From Isoptericola sediminis (lineage in GTDB: Bacteria > Actinomycetota > Actinomycetes > Actinomycetales > Cellulomonadaceae): a stretch of DNA of 64,000 bases. The notes beneath the pieces were generated by a model. That model searched no databases. It was not told the DNA's origin and saw only the letters and a program-made list of their open reading frames with translations. Where the stretch lies: contig NZ_JABFAJ010000006.1 in the NCBI RefSeq assembly GCF_013085345.1, positions 45,759 through 109,758 on the forward strand. Direction: 5' to 3'. Each line of letters begins with the position of its first letter. The first letter of the stretch is position 1. Position numbers and translations under genes: made by a program. This document shows, in pieces, positions 41,941 through 50,325 of the stretch.

Positions 41941-42755
41941 CAGCTCGTGACGTCGGCCCCGAAGTACTTCTCCGAGAGTTCCGTGAGCGTCCCGTCCTCA
42001 CGCAGCGTGTCCAGCGCGCCGTCGATGGCCTCGGCGAGCGCGGCGCGCTCCGGGGTGACGACGAACCCCATCTCGGAGGTCTCCTCGGTCTCGGCGGCGA
42101 TCTCGATCGGGGCGTCGGGGTGCTCGGCCTGGTGGTCGAGCACCGTCAGCGAGTCGTTGATCGTGGCGTCGACGCGGCCGGTGCCGAGCAGCTCGACGGA
42201 CTGGGCCCAGCCCTCGACGGCCTCGATCTCGGCGCCGGACTCCTCGGCGAGCGCCCGCCAGTTGCTGGTCAGCGACTGCGCGGCGACCTTGCCGTCGAGG
42301 TCGTCGAAGCTCGTGATCGAGGTGTCGCCCTCGGCCACGACGACGGCGCCGCGGGAGACGGTGTACGGCTGCGAGAACTCGTAGGACTCGAGCCGCTCCG
42401 GGGTCATCGACACCTGGTTGGCGATGGTGTCGAACCGGCCGGCGTCCAGCCCGGCGAAGATCGCGTCCCACTGGGTCTCGGCGAACTCGATCTCCAGACC
42501 GAGCTCGTCGGCGACCGCCTCGGCCACCTCGACGTCGTACCCGACGAGCTCGCCGGAGGCGTCGTGGTAGGTGAACGGCCGGTAGGTGCCCTCGGTGGCC
42601 ACGGTCAGGGTGCCGTCGGAGACGAGGTTCAGCTCGCCGGAGCCCTCGGCGGCGTCCGCGCCCCCGGTGGTCCCGCCGTCGGTGCCGCAGGCCGTCAGCG
42701 CCAGCGCGGTCAGGGCGGCCGTGGCGGTGGCGAGGAGGGCGGGCGTGCGTCGCAT
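41940..42755 (-). CDS. Amino acid ABC transporter substrate-binding lipoprotein
   Basis: The 271-residue precursor has a lipoprotein signal (RRTPALLATATAALTALALTAC, Cys at 23). The mature domain is family 3: LTVATEGTYRPFTYHDASGE, GYDVEVAEAVADELGLEIEF, DTIANQVSMTPERLESYEFS and INDSLTVL. The phrases AAQSLTSNW and VDATINDSL recall cystine-binding members, so L-cystine is a reasonable guess among polar amino acids. ATG 42755 follows GGGAGAA at 7 bases. First gene of the importer operon. Confidence 0.92.
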   Translation of the reverse strand: MRRTPALLATATAALTALALTACGTDGGTTGGADAAEGSGELNLVSDGTLTVATEGTYRPFTYHDASGELVGYDVEVAEAVADELGLEIEFAETQWDAIFAGLDAGRFDTIANQVSMTPERLESYEFSQPYTVSRGAVVVAEGDTSITSFDDLDGKVAAQSLTSNWRALAEESGAEIEAVEGWAQSVELLGTGRVDATINDSLTVLDHQAEHPDAPIEIAAETEETSEMGFVVTPERAALAEAIDGALDTLREDGTLTELSEKYFGADVTS

Positions 42756-42827
42756 GAGGGTTCTCCCGGGTGGTGCGTGGGCCCGGCGGCGGGGTGCCCC
42801 GGGCGGACGTGACGATCGATCAATGGT

Positions 42828-42846
42828 GTCGATGGGTCGCATCGAC
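42828..42846. promoter_or_regulatory. Inverted repeat upstream of the amino acid importer operon
   Basis: GTCGATG (42828-42834) and CATCGAC (42840-42846) are perfect 7-bp arms around 5 bases, in the 221-base divergent region 73 bases before the binding-protein start. GATCGATC lies just beside it (42814-42821). It may be an operator for the importer; the regulator is unknown. I see no SAM or other riboswitch consensus in this region. Confidence 0.45.
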
Positions 42847-42976
42847 CGGCGTGATGCCACGAGCGCCAACAGGGCGGCGCTCCGGCCGTATTCCCGCTGT
42901 GAGCGACGCCACCCGGGCGCGGTGCGCGGCGCGGTCCGGCCGGACAGGTCGGGGCGGACGTGCCACGCTGGGGCGC

Positions 42977-43459
42977 ATGAGCACCGACGACGTCGCCGCC
43001 CTGGTCGCCGAGGCCGAGGCCGCCGAGCACGAGCTCGTGCTGGCCCGGTTCACCCATGACGACGCGTGGCGGCTCGGCTGCCTGCTCGTCGAGCTCGCGG
43101 CCGAACGGGACCTGGCCGTGACGATCGACGTGCGCAAGGGGGACCAGCAGGTCTTCCACGCGGCGCGAGAGGGGACGGCGCCGGACAACGACTCGTGGGT
43201 CGAGCGCAAGGTGCGGGTCGTGCACCGGTTCGGCGCGTCGTCGTACCTCGTCGGGCTGCGCGCCCGCGCGCGCGGACGGGACTTCAACGAGACGCACCAG
43301 CTGCCCCTGCAGGAGTACGCGGCCCACGGCGGTGCGTTCCCGGTCCGTGTCGAGGGTGTCGGGATCGTGGGGGTCGTGACGGTCTCGGGGCTCGCCCAGG
43401 CGGACGACCACGCGCTCGTGGTGGAGGCCCTGCGCACGGTCGTCGCCGCGAGCGCCTGA
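42977..43459 (+). CDS. Heme-degrading-domain (HbpS/UPF0303-like) protein
   Basis: A 160-residue protein matching the UPF0303/HbpS-like (PF03928) fold: an N-terminal helix (DDVAALVAEAEAAEHELVLA), AWRLGCLLVELAAERDLAVT, VTIDVRKGDQQVFHAAREGT, the central W-rich WVERKVRVV, and GGAFPVRVEGVGIVGVVTVS near the end. Members bind heme or small ligands and form octamers; enzymatic roles are poorly known. ATG 42977 follows CACGCT by 7 bases. It diverges from the amino acid importer and precedes the amidohydrolase gene. Confidence 0.85.
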   Translation: MSTDDVAALVAEAEAAEHELVLARFTHDDAWRLGCLLVELAAERDLAVTIDVRKGDQQVFHAAREGTAPDNDSWVERKVRVVHRFGASSYLVGLRARARGRDFNETHQLPLQEYAAHGGAFPVRVEGVGIVGVVTVSGLAQADDHALVVEALRTVVAASA

Positions 43460-43527
43460 CCAGCCTCTTCGCGGCCGATCCGCCTCCCGGCCTGCCCGGC
43501 GCGGGGTGGACGTCATACGGTGTGCGC

Positions 43528-45081
43528 GTGACCGTCCTGCACCTCGTGAACGCCCGCCTCGCCGGGCGCCCCGACCGGCCGGTGGACGTGCTGCTCGCCG
43601 ACGGCCACGTCGCCGCCGTCGTCCCCACGGGCGCACCCCTGCCCGGTGACCTCGACGTCGGGTACACCGGGCCCGAACGCGTCGACCTGGACGGCCGCAC
43701 CGTGATCCCCGGGTTGTGGGACGCGCACACGCACCTGACGCAGTGGGCGATGGTGCGCCGCCGCCTGGACGTCTCGACGGCGACCGGTCCCGCGCACGCC
43801 GCCGCCCTGGTCGGTGCCGCGCTCACCGACGAACGGCGCCACCCGGCCCCGGGCCGGCCCTTCGTCGGGTTCGGGTTCCGCTGGGCCACGTGGGACGACG
43901 AGCCGACCTCGGAGGTGCTGGACTACGTGGCCGGCGAGGTCCCGGTCATCCTGATCTCCGGGGACCTGCACTCGGCCTGGGCGTCGACCGCCGGGCTGCG
44001 GTACCTGGGCATCGAGCACCACCCCACGGGTCTGCTGCGCGAGGAGGAGTGGATGCCGGCCTCCCCCGAGATCGTCACGGTCTCGGCGGCCGACGCCGAC
44101 GAGCTGCTCGCCGACGCCGCCCGGGCCGCCGCCGAACGCGGTGTCGTGGGCGTCGTCGACTTCGAGGTGGACGACAACCTCACCGCGTGGCGTCGCCGGG
44201 CCATGGCCGGCTGGGACCTGCTGCGCGTCCGGGCCGCCGTGTGGGAGCAGCACCTGGACGCCGTCGTCGACGCGGGCCTGCACACCGGTGACGTGCTCGC
44301 CCCGGGGTCCGGGCCGGCCGCCGACCTCATCACCCAGGGCCCCCTGAAGGTCATCTCGGACGGCTCGCTCAACACCCTCACGGCGTTCTGCTTCGACGAC
44401 TACGCCGGGTTCGCCGGGCCGGACGCGCACGGCATCCTCAACGTCGCCACCGACCAGCTCGTGCCGCTCATGACGCACGCCCACGCCTCGGGGCTGCGCT
44501 GCGCCATCCACGCGATCGGCGACCACGCCAACGCCCTCGCGCTGGACGCCTTCGAGGCCTCCCGGGCGCGAGGGTCCGTGGAGCACGCGCAGATGCTGCA
44601 GGCCGAGGACGTCGCGCGGTTCGCGGCGCTCGGCATCACCGCCAGCGTGCAGCCCGAGCACGCCATGGACGACCGGGACGCCTCCGACGAGCTGTGGGTC
44701 GGCCGCACCGAGCGGGCGTTCCGCCTCGCCGACCTGCACGCCGCCGGGGTGCCGCTGGTCCTCGGCTCCGACGCGCCGGTGGCACCCCTCGACCCGTGGT
44801 TCGCGATCGCCTCGGCCGTCACCCGGTCCCGCGACGGCCGCGACCCGTGGCACCCCGAGCAGCGCATCGACGTGGCGACGGCGCTCGCGGCCTCGACCGA
44901 CGGTCGCGGGGTGCGGGTGCGGCCCGGCGACCCGGCCGACCTGGCGGTGCTGGAGCTCGACCCCCTCACGCTGTCCGACGACGGCACCCCGACGGGAGCG
45001 GCCGTTCTCGCCGAGGTGCTGCGCGAGCTGCCCGTGGCGGGCACCCTCGTGGCCGGCCGGTGGACCTACCGGGGGTTCTGA
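43528..45081 (+). CDS. YtcJ-like amidohydrolase (Amidohydro_3)
   Basis: A 517-residue metal-dependent hydrolase. It has an N-terminal composite beta domain, the metal motif VIPGLWDAHTHL, a long TIM barrel with GDLHSAWASTAGLRYLG, KVISDGSLNTLTAF, CAIHAIGDHANALALDAF, VEHAQML, VQPEHAMDD and LGSDAPVAPLDPWFAIAS (catalytic Asp). The C-terminal DPADLAVLELDPL closes the beta domain. YtcJ relatives cleave amide or carbamate bonds (for example formamides); substrate unknown. GTG 43528 follows TACGGT (43516-43521) by 6 bases; it begins right at the first beta strand. Confidence 0.88.
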   Translation: MTVLHLVNARLAGRPDRPVDVLLADGHVAAVVPTGAPLPGDLDVGYTGPERVDLDGRTVIPGLWDAHTHLTQWAMVRRRLDVSTATGPAHAAALVGAALTDERRHPAPGRPFVGFGFRWATWDDEPTSEVLDYVAGEVPVILISGDLHSAWASTAGLRYLGIEHHPTGLLREEEWMPASPEIVTVSAADADELLADAARAAAERGVVGVVDFEVDDNLTAWRRRAMAGWDLLRVRAAVWEQHLDAVVDAGLHTGDVLAPGSGPAADLITQGPLKVISDGSLNTLTAFCFDDYAGFAGPDAHGILNVATDQLVPLMTHAHASGLRCAIHAIGDHANALALDAFEASRARGSVEHAQMLQAEDVARFAALGITASVQPEHAMDDRDASDELWVGRTERAFRLADLHAAGVPLVLGSDAPVAPLDPWFAIASAVTRSRDGRDPWHPEQRIDVATALAASTDGRGVRVRPGDPADLAVLELDPLTLSDDGTPTGAAVLAEVLRELPVAGTLVAGRWTYRGF

Positions 45082-45082
45082 G

Positions 45083-45433
45083 GTGGTGACGCCCGATCCG
45101 GTGGCCCGGCTGCGTGAGCGGCTGGGGCTGACCGAGGACCGCATCGCCCGGCAGCGCGCCGTCGTCGACGGGATCGTCGCCTCGGTGCGGTCCGAGAACG
45201 TCGACGACGAGCACGACCCGGAGGGTGCGACGCTCGCCTGGGAACGGCAGCAGGCGGCGGCGCTGCTCGCCGAGGCCGAGCAGGAGCGCGACGCCCTCCG
45301 CGCAGCCCTCGACCGGGTGGCTGCCGGGACCTACGGCGTGTGCGAGGAGTGCGGTCGGGCGATCCCCGCCGGCCGGCTGGAGGCCCGGCCGGCGACGACC
45401 CGCTGCGTCGAGCACGCGGGCTCGACCCGCTAG
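45083..45433 (+). CDS. DksA/TraR-like zinc-finger protein, C3H variant
   Basis: A 116-residue protein: a helical coiled-coil hairpin (about 5-80; RLRERLGLTEDRIARQR, LAEAEQERDALRAALDRV) ends in GTYGVCEECGRAIPAGRLEA and a last TRCVEH. Zinc ligands would be Cys87, Cys90, Cys108 and His111, where the family normally has four Cys. In other bacteria DksA-like proteins enter the RNA polymerase secondary channel; the acidic DxxDA tip is not obvious here. GTG 45083 is 1 base after the amidohydrolase stop, and a second GTG follows directly. Confidence 0.85.
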   Translation: MVTPDPVARLRERLGLTEDRIARQRAVVDGIVASVRSENVDDEHDPEGATLAWERQQAAALLAEAEQERDALRAALDRVAAGTYGVCEECGRAIPAGRLEARPATTRCVEHAGSTR

Positions 45434-45485
45434 CTCGAGCCGGTAGCACCAGCCGCGCCCGGTCGCCGCTGCGAGACTGGACCGC

Positions 45486-46106
45486 GTGCACGCCGAGCCC
45501 ACGACCCCGGACGCCGTGGTGACCCGTGTCGTCGACCTCGTGCTGTCCCGTCCGGCCGACCGCCCGGTGCGGCTCGTCGTCGACGGGCACCCGTCCACCC
45601 GCCCCGAGGTGCTCGCCGACGCCCTGGTCGGTCCGCTGGAGGTCGCCGGGCGCCCGGTCGCCCGGGTGCGGGTCCGGGACTTCTGGCGTCCGGCCTCGTT
45701 GCGGCTGGAGCAGGGGCGCCGGGACCCGGACGCCCTGCTGGACGACTGGATCGACGTCGGCGGTCTCAACCGCGAGGTCCTGACCTCGGTGGTCCACCGA
45801 GGCCGCTGGCTGCCCTCGCTCCGGGACCCCGTGACGGACCGCCCGACCCGGGCGGACCGGGTCGAGGCGGCACCCGGGACCGTCGTCGTGCTGGACGGAT
45901 CGCTCACCCTCGGCCGCGGTCTCGACGTCGACCTGTCGGTGCACCTCGCGCTGCGGCCGGCCACCGAGACCCGGAACACCCCGCTCGACGAGGCGTGGCG
46001 GCTCGCCGCCTACACGCGCTACCGCCGCGAGGTCGCGCCCGAGCGGCGGGCCGACGTCGTGGTGCGGGTCGACCACCCCGACCGGCCGGCGCTGCTGGTG
46101 CGCTGA
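45486..46106 (+). CDS. Uridine-kinase-like protein without P-loop
   Basis: A 206-residue protein with the layout of bacterial uridine kinase-like NTPases: RLVVDGHPSTRPEVLADALV, VRVRDFWRPASLRLEQG, GTVVVLDGSLTLGRGLDVDL, HLALRPATETR and a final ARYTRY-like AAYTRYRREVAPERRADVVV. In place of the GxxGxGK[ST] P-loop it has DGHPSTRPEV, with no Lys, so ATP binding in the usual way is doubtful. GTG 45486 follows GAGACT by 7 bases. It converges on the VOC gene. Confidence 0.75.
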   Translation: MHAEPTTPDAVVTRVVDLVLSRPADRPVRLVVDGHPSTRPEVLADALVGPLEVAGRPVARVRVRDFWRPASLRLEQGRRDPDALLDDWIDVGGLNREVLTSVVHRGRWLPSLRDPVTDRPTRADRVEAAPGTVVVLDGSLTLGRGLDVDLSVHLALRPATETRNTPLDEAWRLAAYTRYRREVAPERRADVVVRVDHPDRPALLVR

Positions 46107-46128
46107 GCCTCCGCCGGCGCTGCGGTCC

Positions 46129-46872
46129 TCAGAACCGGCACAGGCAGAACGGGTGCCCCGCCGGGTCGGCGAAGACCCGGAACATCTCGCCCTGTCCGGG
46201 CAGCCGGGTCGCACCTGCCGCCAGCGCGCGTGCCTCCGCCTCGTCCTGGGTCTGCGGGCCGATCGCCAGGTCCAGGTGGCCCTGCTGGGGCGCCGCCGGG
46301 TCCGGCCAGCGCGGCGGGTTGTAGCCCTCGACCTGCTGGAAGAGCAGGGGCCGCGACCCGGAGAGCATCGCCGTGCCGTCCGCGTCGTGGACGACCTCCT
46401 CGCCGAGGATCCGGGCCCAGAACGCCGCGGCGGCCGAGGCGTCGGGGACGTCGAACATCACCCCCATGACGCTCAGGGCGTCGACGTCCTCGGCGAGGCA
46501 GAGATCGAACGGGTGACCCGCCGGGTCGGCGAGCGTCGTCCACCGCTCGTTCTCTCGCAGCACCGTCGCCCCCAGGCTCTCCGCCCGGGCCACGGCGGCA
46601 GCGACGTCGGGCACCAGCAGGTCCAGGTGGAGCTGCTGGGGGTGTTCCTGCCCCGGCCACCGCGCCAGCACCAGGTCCGGCGCCGGTTGGAAGGCGAGGG
46701 ACCAGCCCCCGGGCAGGGCCAACGTGATCCAGCCGTCGGCGTCCTCCTGCTCGACGGTCCCGCCGGTCAGCTCGCGCCAGAACGTCGCCGAGGCCCGCGG
46801 GTCCGGGGCGTCCAGCACGAGGGCGTCGATCATCGCCACGGGGGACGCGGCGGGGGGTGCGGTGTCTGCCAT
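46129..46872 (-). CDS. Two-domain VOC family protein (glyoxalase-like)
   Basis: The 247-residue protein is a tandem repeat of glyoxalase/bleomycin-resistance-type domains, each starting with a DVLDVPDA-like strand: IDALVDAPDPRASATFWREL-type at residue 11 onward and VMGVMFDVPDASAAAAFWAR at about 127, each ending with LADPAGHPFDLCL or FADPAGHPFCLCR. Metal-ligand Glu and His positions appear kept in part (HLDLLVPD, HLDLAIGP). These proteins bind small molecules or catalyse metal-dependent reactions; the role is unknown. AGGAG lies 8 bases before the start. Confidence 0.9.
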   Translation of the reverse strand: MADTAPPAASPVAMIDALVLDAPDPRASATFWRELTGGTVEQEDADGWITLALPGGWSLAFQPAPDLVLARWPGQEHPQQLHLDLLVPDVAAAVARAESLGATVLRENERWTTLADPAGHPFDLCLAEDVDALSVMGVMFDVPDASAAAAFWARILGEEVVHDADGTAMLSGSRPLLFQQVEGYNPPRWPDPAAPQQGHLDLAIGPQTQDEAEARALAAGATRLPGQGEMFRVFADPAGHPFCLCRF

Positions 46873-47021
46873 GACGGGGCTCCTGTCGGATCGGGGATCG
46901 GCGCGCCCAGTGTGACGTGCGCCACCGACACGGGGGAGGATCGGAGGGCGGGCGGCTCACACGCCCGCAACATGGCTGCGGCACAATGCACGAGATCTGC
47001 CGTGCGCACCAGGGGGTCGAC

Positions 47022-48419
47022 ATGATCGTCGCACCGTTCGGACGCTTCACCGAGGGCCGGGTCCCCGACCCGGGCATCGCCGCGCTGTTCACGCGCGAGA
47101 ACCGCTGGCAGGCCCGGCTCGACGTCGAGGCCGCGCTGGCCCTGGCGGAAGCCGACGCCGGCGTCATCCCGAAGGAGTCCGCCCGGGCGATCGCGCTGAC
47201 CGCCCGCATCGAGAAGCTCGACATCAAGCGGGTGCTCGCCGGGACGGCGGAGGCCAGCCACCCGCTGGTACCGCTCATCGAGGAGTTCGCCCGCGTCGTC
47301 GGGTCCAAGCACGGCGGCTGGGTGCACTGGGGTGCGACGACGCAGAACATCACCCAGACCGCCGACGTGCTGGTGCTGCGCGACGCCCACCGCGTGCTGC
47401 TGCGCCAGCTCGGCGGCACGCTCCGGGCCGCCGCGGCCCTGGCCGAGGGGGCGGCCGACCTCCCCATGGCGGGCCGCACCCACTCCCAGCACGCCGTGCC
47501 CGTCACCTTCGGGTTCAAGGTCGCGGTGTGGATCGACCAGCTCGTCGCGCACACCGAACGCCTCGAACGGCTCGACGACCGCCTGTTCTGCGTCCTCATG
47601 GGTGGTGCCGCCGGCACGTTCGCGTCCTTCGGGGACGCCGGGCGCGTCATCGAGGCCGGTGTCGCCCAGCGGCTCTCGCTGCACCCGATGCGGGTGCCGT
47701 CCCGCTCGGTCAACGACGGCATCGTCGAGCTCGTGCTGGTCCTCGCCCAGCTCGCGGGCACGATCGGCAAGATCGGTCGCGACGTGTACGCGCTCATGCA
47801 GCCGGAGTTCGCCGAGGCCTTCGAGCCGGTCCCCGAGGGGACGGTCGGGTCGTCGACGATGCCGCACAAGCGCAACCCCCAGCTCGCCCTGGACCTGTTG
47901 ACGATGTCGTCCGAGCTGCGGGCCCTGGCGACCCCCGCGCTGGAGTCGATGCTGCACGACCAGGAGGCCAACGGGGCGATGACCGCGCTGCTCGAGGACG
48001 TCTCGGCGTCGGCGGCGGTGCTGGCCGGCGACATGCTGGCCCGGCTGCAGGTCATCCTGGCCGGCCTCGAGCTCGACCCGGCCCGGATGCGCGAGAACAT
48101 CAAGCTGTCCGAGGGCATGATCGGCTCCGAGGCGCTCATGCTCGCCCTGGGGGAGAAGATCGGTCGGCAGAAGGCGCACGACGTCGTCTTCGAGGTCGCC
48201 CAGGCGGCCGCCACGCAGGACACGCCGTTCCTGGAGCTGCTGCAGGCCGACCCGCTGGTGGGCGGGTCGTTCGCGCCGGACGAGCTGCACGAGCTCGTCG
48301 ACCCGGCCGGCTACCTCGGGTTGTCGGCCGAGATCGCCACGGAGCTCGCCGAGTGCGCGATCTCCACGGCCGACCGCCTCGACCGCCTCCCGGAGCGGGC
48401 GTCCGTCATCACGCGGTGA
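47022..48419 (+). CDS. Fumarase/aspartase-superfamily lyase (adenylosuccinate lyase/PcaB-like)
   Basis: A 465-residue lyase with the superfamily signature GSSTMPHKRNPQ (about 282-293), HWGATTQNITQTAD, GRTHSQHAVPVTFGFKV and SHPLVPLIEEF. The pattern is closest to PcaB-type 3-carboxy-cis,cis-muconate cycloisomerase and to adenylosuccinate-lyase-like proteins of unknown substrate. No protocatechuate genes are near, so the pathway is not assigned. ATG 47022 follows AGGGGG by 6 bases; an in-frame ATG at 46986 lacks such a site. It diverges from the VOC gene. Confidence 0.88.
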   Translation: MIVAPFGRFTEGRVPDPGIAALFTRENRWQARLDVEAALALAEADAGVIPKESARAIALTARIEKLDIKRVLAGTAEASHPLVPLIEEFARVVGSKHGGWVHWGATTQNITQTADVLVLRDAHRVLLRQLGGTLRAAAALAEGAADLPMAGRTHSQHAVPVTFGFKVAVWIDQLVAHTERLERLDDRLFCVLMGGAAGTFASFGDAGRVIEAGVAQRLSLHPMRVPSRSVNDGIVELVLVLAQLAGTIGKIGRDVYALMQPEFAEAFEPVPEGTVGSSTMPHKRNPQLALDLLTMSSELRALATPALESMLHDQEANGAMTALLEDVSASAAVLAGDMLARLQVILAGLELDPARMRENIKLSEGMIGSEALMLALGEKIGRQKAHDVVFEVAQAAATQDTPFLELLQADPLVGGSFAPDELHELVDPAGYLGLSAEIATELAECAISTADRLDRLPERASVITR

Positions 48420-48455
48420 GCGGCCCCGCGGCGCACAGCCCGTGGGCCGACGACC

Positions 48456-48476
48456 GGCAGCCTGTCAGAGGCTGCC
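48456..48476. terminator. Convergent hairpin after the lyase gene and at the arsR stop
   Basis: GGCAGCC (48456-48462) and GGCTGCC (48470-48476) form a perfect 7-bp stem; the 7-base loop contains the stop codon of the minus-strand arsR. It lies 37 bases past the lyase stop. Confidence 0.6.
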
Positions 48477-48818
48477 CAGCGCCGCGGCCGTCCGGTCGAG
48501 CGCGCCGGGGGCCACCGCGTAGTAGGCCCACCGCCCCCGCTGGCTGCGGGTCAGCAGCCCGGCGTCGACGAGCACCTTGAGGTGGTGGCTGACGGTCGGC
48601 TGGCTCAGGCCGACGGGTTCGGTGAGGTCGCAGACGCACGCCTCGTGGCCCTGCTGGGCCGCGACGATCGAGAGCAGGCGCACCCGAGCGGGCTCGCCGA
48701 GGGCCTTGAACACGCGGGCCAGCTCCTGGGCCCGTGCGGCGTCGACGCCCGCGGCGGCCGGTTCGACGCAGCAGGAGCCCGCCGGTGCGTCGGTGGCGGG
48801 CGTCTCGGTCGTCGTCAT
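48465..48818 (-). CDS. arsR: ArsR-family arsenic/metal-sensing repressor
   Basis: A 117-residue winged-helix repressor with VFKALGEPARVRLLSIVAAQ, the sensor motif HEACVCDLTEPVG (Cys61, Cys63) and recognition helix LSQPTVSHHLKVLVDAG. A third thiol source is SCCVEP near the start (Cys16, Cys17). The CxC in the alpha-3 helix is the As(III)-binding type. It would repress itself and the divergent flavoprotein gene, whose start is 81 bases away, and release DNA on As(III) or Sb(III). ATG 48818 is used; ATG 48827 is also possible. Confidence 0.92.
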   Translation of the reverse strand: MTTTETPATDAPAGSCCVEPAAAGVDAARAQELARVFKALGEPARVRLLSIVAAQQGHEACVCDLTEPVGLSQPTVSHHLKVLVDAGLLTRSQRGRWAYYAVAPGALDRTAAALGSL

Positions 48819-48837
48819 GGCCTCCATCTTGCCACGT

Positions 48838-48886
48838 ATCGATGGATGTGGATATGTTGTCCGCGGACGCATCGACGATGATCGAT
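48838..48886. promoter_or_regulatory. Divergent promoter/operator between arsR and flavoprotein gene
   Basis: The A+T-richer 80-base gap holds ATCGAT at 48838-48843 and 48881-48886, and a palindrome CATCGACGATG at 48870-48880. ArsR-type repressors bind such imperfect dyads. No other clear -35/-10 pair is seen. Confidence 0.5.
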
Positions 48887-48898
48887 ATGGAGGCAGTC

Positions 48899-50257
48899 AT
48901 GGGGACGACGACGGAGTACCCGGTGGTGGTGATCGGCGCGGGCCCGACCGGGCTCGCAGCGGCGGCGCACCTGCTCGCACGCGGGCTCGACCCGCTCGTG
49001 CTGGAGGCCGGGGAGGGCCCCGGCGCGGCGGTGGCCCAGTGGGGGCACGTGCGGCTGTTCTCGCCGTGGCGGTACTGCGTCGACCCGGCCTCCCGCCGTC
49101 TGCTCGAGGCCACCGGCACATGGCGGGAGCCGGACCTCGAGGCGCTCCCCACGGGCGCGGACCTCGTCCACGACTACCTCGAGCCGCTGGCCACCACCGA
49201 CGCCCTGCGCGACCGCATCGCGTACGGCACCCGGGTCACCGCCGTCGTCCGCGACGGGGCCGACCGCACCCGGTCGCTGGGCCGCGAGCGCCGTGCCTAC
49301 CGCGTGCGGACCGTCGGGGCCGACGGCGGCACCCGGGACGTGCTTGCCCGGGCCGTCGTCGACGCCTCCGGCACCTGGACCCGCCCCAACCCCGTCGGTG
49401 CGCACGGCCTCCCCGCGGTGGGCGAGGAGGCGGCGCGGACCTTCGTCACGGGGCCCCTGCCGGACGTCCTCGGCGCCGACCGGGACCGGTTCGCCGGCCG
49501 GCACAGCCTCGTCGTGGGGACGGGGCACTCGGCCGCCAACACGCTGCTCGCGCTCCTCGCCCTGGCCGACGAGGAGCCCGGCACCCTGGTCACGTGGGCG
49601 ATCCGCGGCAGCTCGGCGCGCCGGCTGTTCGGCGGTGGTGCCGACGACCAGCTCCCGGCCCGCGGGTTGCTCGGCAGCCGGCTGCGCGACGCCGTCGACG
49701 CCGGCCGCCTCGAGCTGATCACCCGCGCCGCGGTCGACGAGCTCGTGCCCGACGGTGACGTCGTCCACGTGCGGGGGACCGGGCGCCGTGCCGGGGTCGA
49801 CGGCCCGCTCGACCTCGCCGTCCACCAGGTCGTCGGGGCCACCGGGTTCCGGCCCGACCTCGACCTGCTGCGCGAGATCCGCCTCGACCTCGACCCCGTC
49901 GTCGAGGCGCCGTCCCGGCTCGCCCCGCTCATCGACCCGAACCTGCACTCGTGCGGGTCCGTCGAACCGCACGGCGAGTCCGTGCTCAGCCACCCCGACG
50001 CCGGCTTCTACCTGGCCGGGATGAAGTCCTACGGCCGAGCGCCGACGTTCCTGCTCGCCACCGGGTACGAGCAGGTCCGGTCGATCGCCGCGGCACTGGC
50101 GGGCGACCGGGCGGCCGCCGACGCCGTCCACCTGGAGCTGCCGACCACGGGGGTCTGCTCGACGGACCTGGCGGAGCCGGACGGCGGCGACGGCTGTTGC
50201 GGGACGACGGCGGAGCCCGGACCCCGGCCGGTCGCGCTGTCGTCGGCGCCGCGGTAG
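48899..50257 (+). CDS. Arsenic-associated FAD-dependent flavoprotein (ArsO-like)
   Basis: The 452-residue flavoprotein has an FAD motif VVIGAGPTGLAAAAHLLARG, an NADP motif VVGTGHSAANTLLALLAL and the ATGFRPDLDLL-type GATGFRPDLDLL. Its Cys-rich end (TGVCSTDL, DGCCGTT) is unusual for such enzymes. Close homologues sit next to arsR in other Actinobacteria and are called ArsO-type monooxygenases; the exact reaction is not established. ATG 48899 is 5 bases after GGAGGC. The gene is followed 7 bases later by a strong terminator. Confidence 0.82.
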   Translation: MGTTTEYPVVVIGAGPTGLAAAAHLLARGLDPLVLEAGEGPGAAVAQWGHVRLFSPWRYCVDPASRRLLEATGTWREPDLEALPTGADLVHDYLEPLATTDALRDRIAYGTRVTAVVRDGADRTRSLGRERRAYRVRTVGADGGTRDVLARAVVDASGTWTRPNPVGAHGLPAVGEEAARTFVTGPLPDVLGADRDRFAGRHSLVVGTGHSAANTLLALLALADEEPGTLVTWAIRGSSARRLFGGGADDQLPARGLLGSRLRDAVDAGRLELITRAAVDELVPDGDVVHVRGTGRRAGVDGPLDLAVHQVVGATGFRPDLDLLREIRLDLDPVVEAPSRLAPLIDPNLHSCGSVEPHGESVLSHPDAGFYLAGMKSYGRAPTFLLATGYEQVRSIAAALAGDRAAADAVHLELPTTGVCSTDLAEPDGGDGCCGTTAEPGPRPVALSSAPR

Positions 50258-50264
50258 GTTCGGC

Positions 50265-50314
50265 GGCACCGGGTGCGGGCCGCCGCCGTCGCGCGACGGC
50301 CCGCACCCGGTGCC
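50265..50314 (+). terminator. Strong intrinsic terminator after the flavoprotein gene
   Basis: An 18-bp perfect inverted repeat (50265-50282 with 50297-50314) encloses a 14-base loop that itself holds the palindrome GCCGTCGCGCGACGGC (50285-50300). It begins 7 bases after the stop at 50257. Confidence 0.85.
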
Positions 50315-50325
50315 ACGCTGGACGC

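Noticed and set aside
42756..42976. A SAM or other riboswitch before the amino acid importer operon
   Set aside because: The region has a short inverted repeat only; none of the conserved core sequences of SAM-I/IV or glycine riboswitches are visible.
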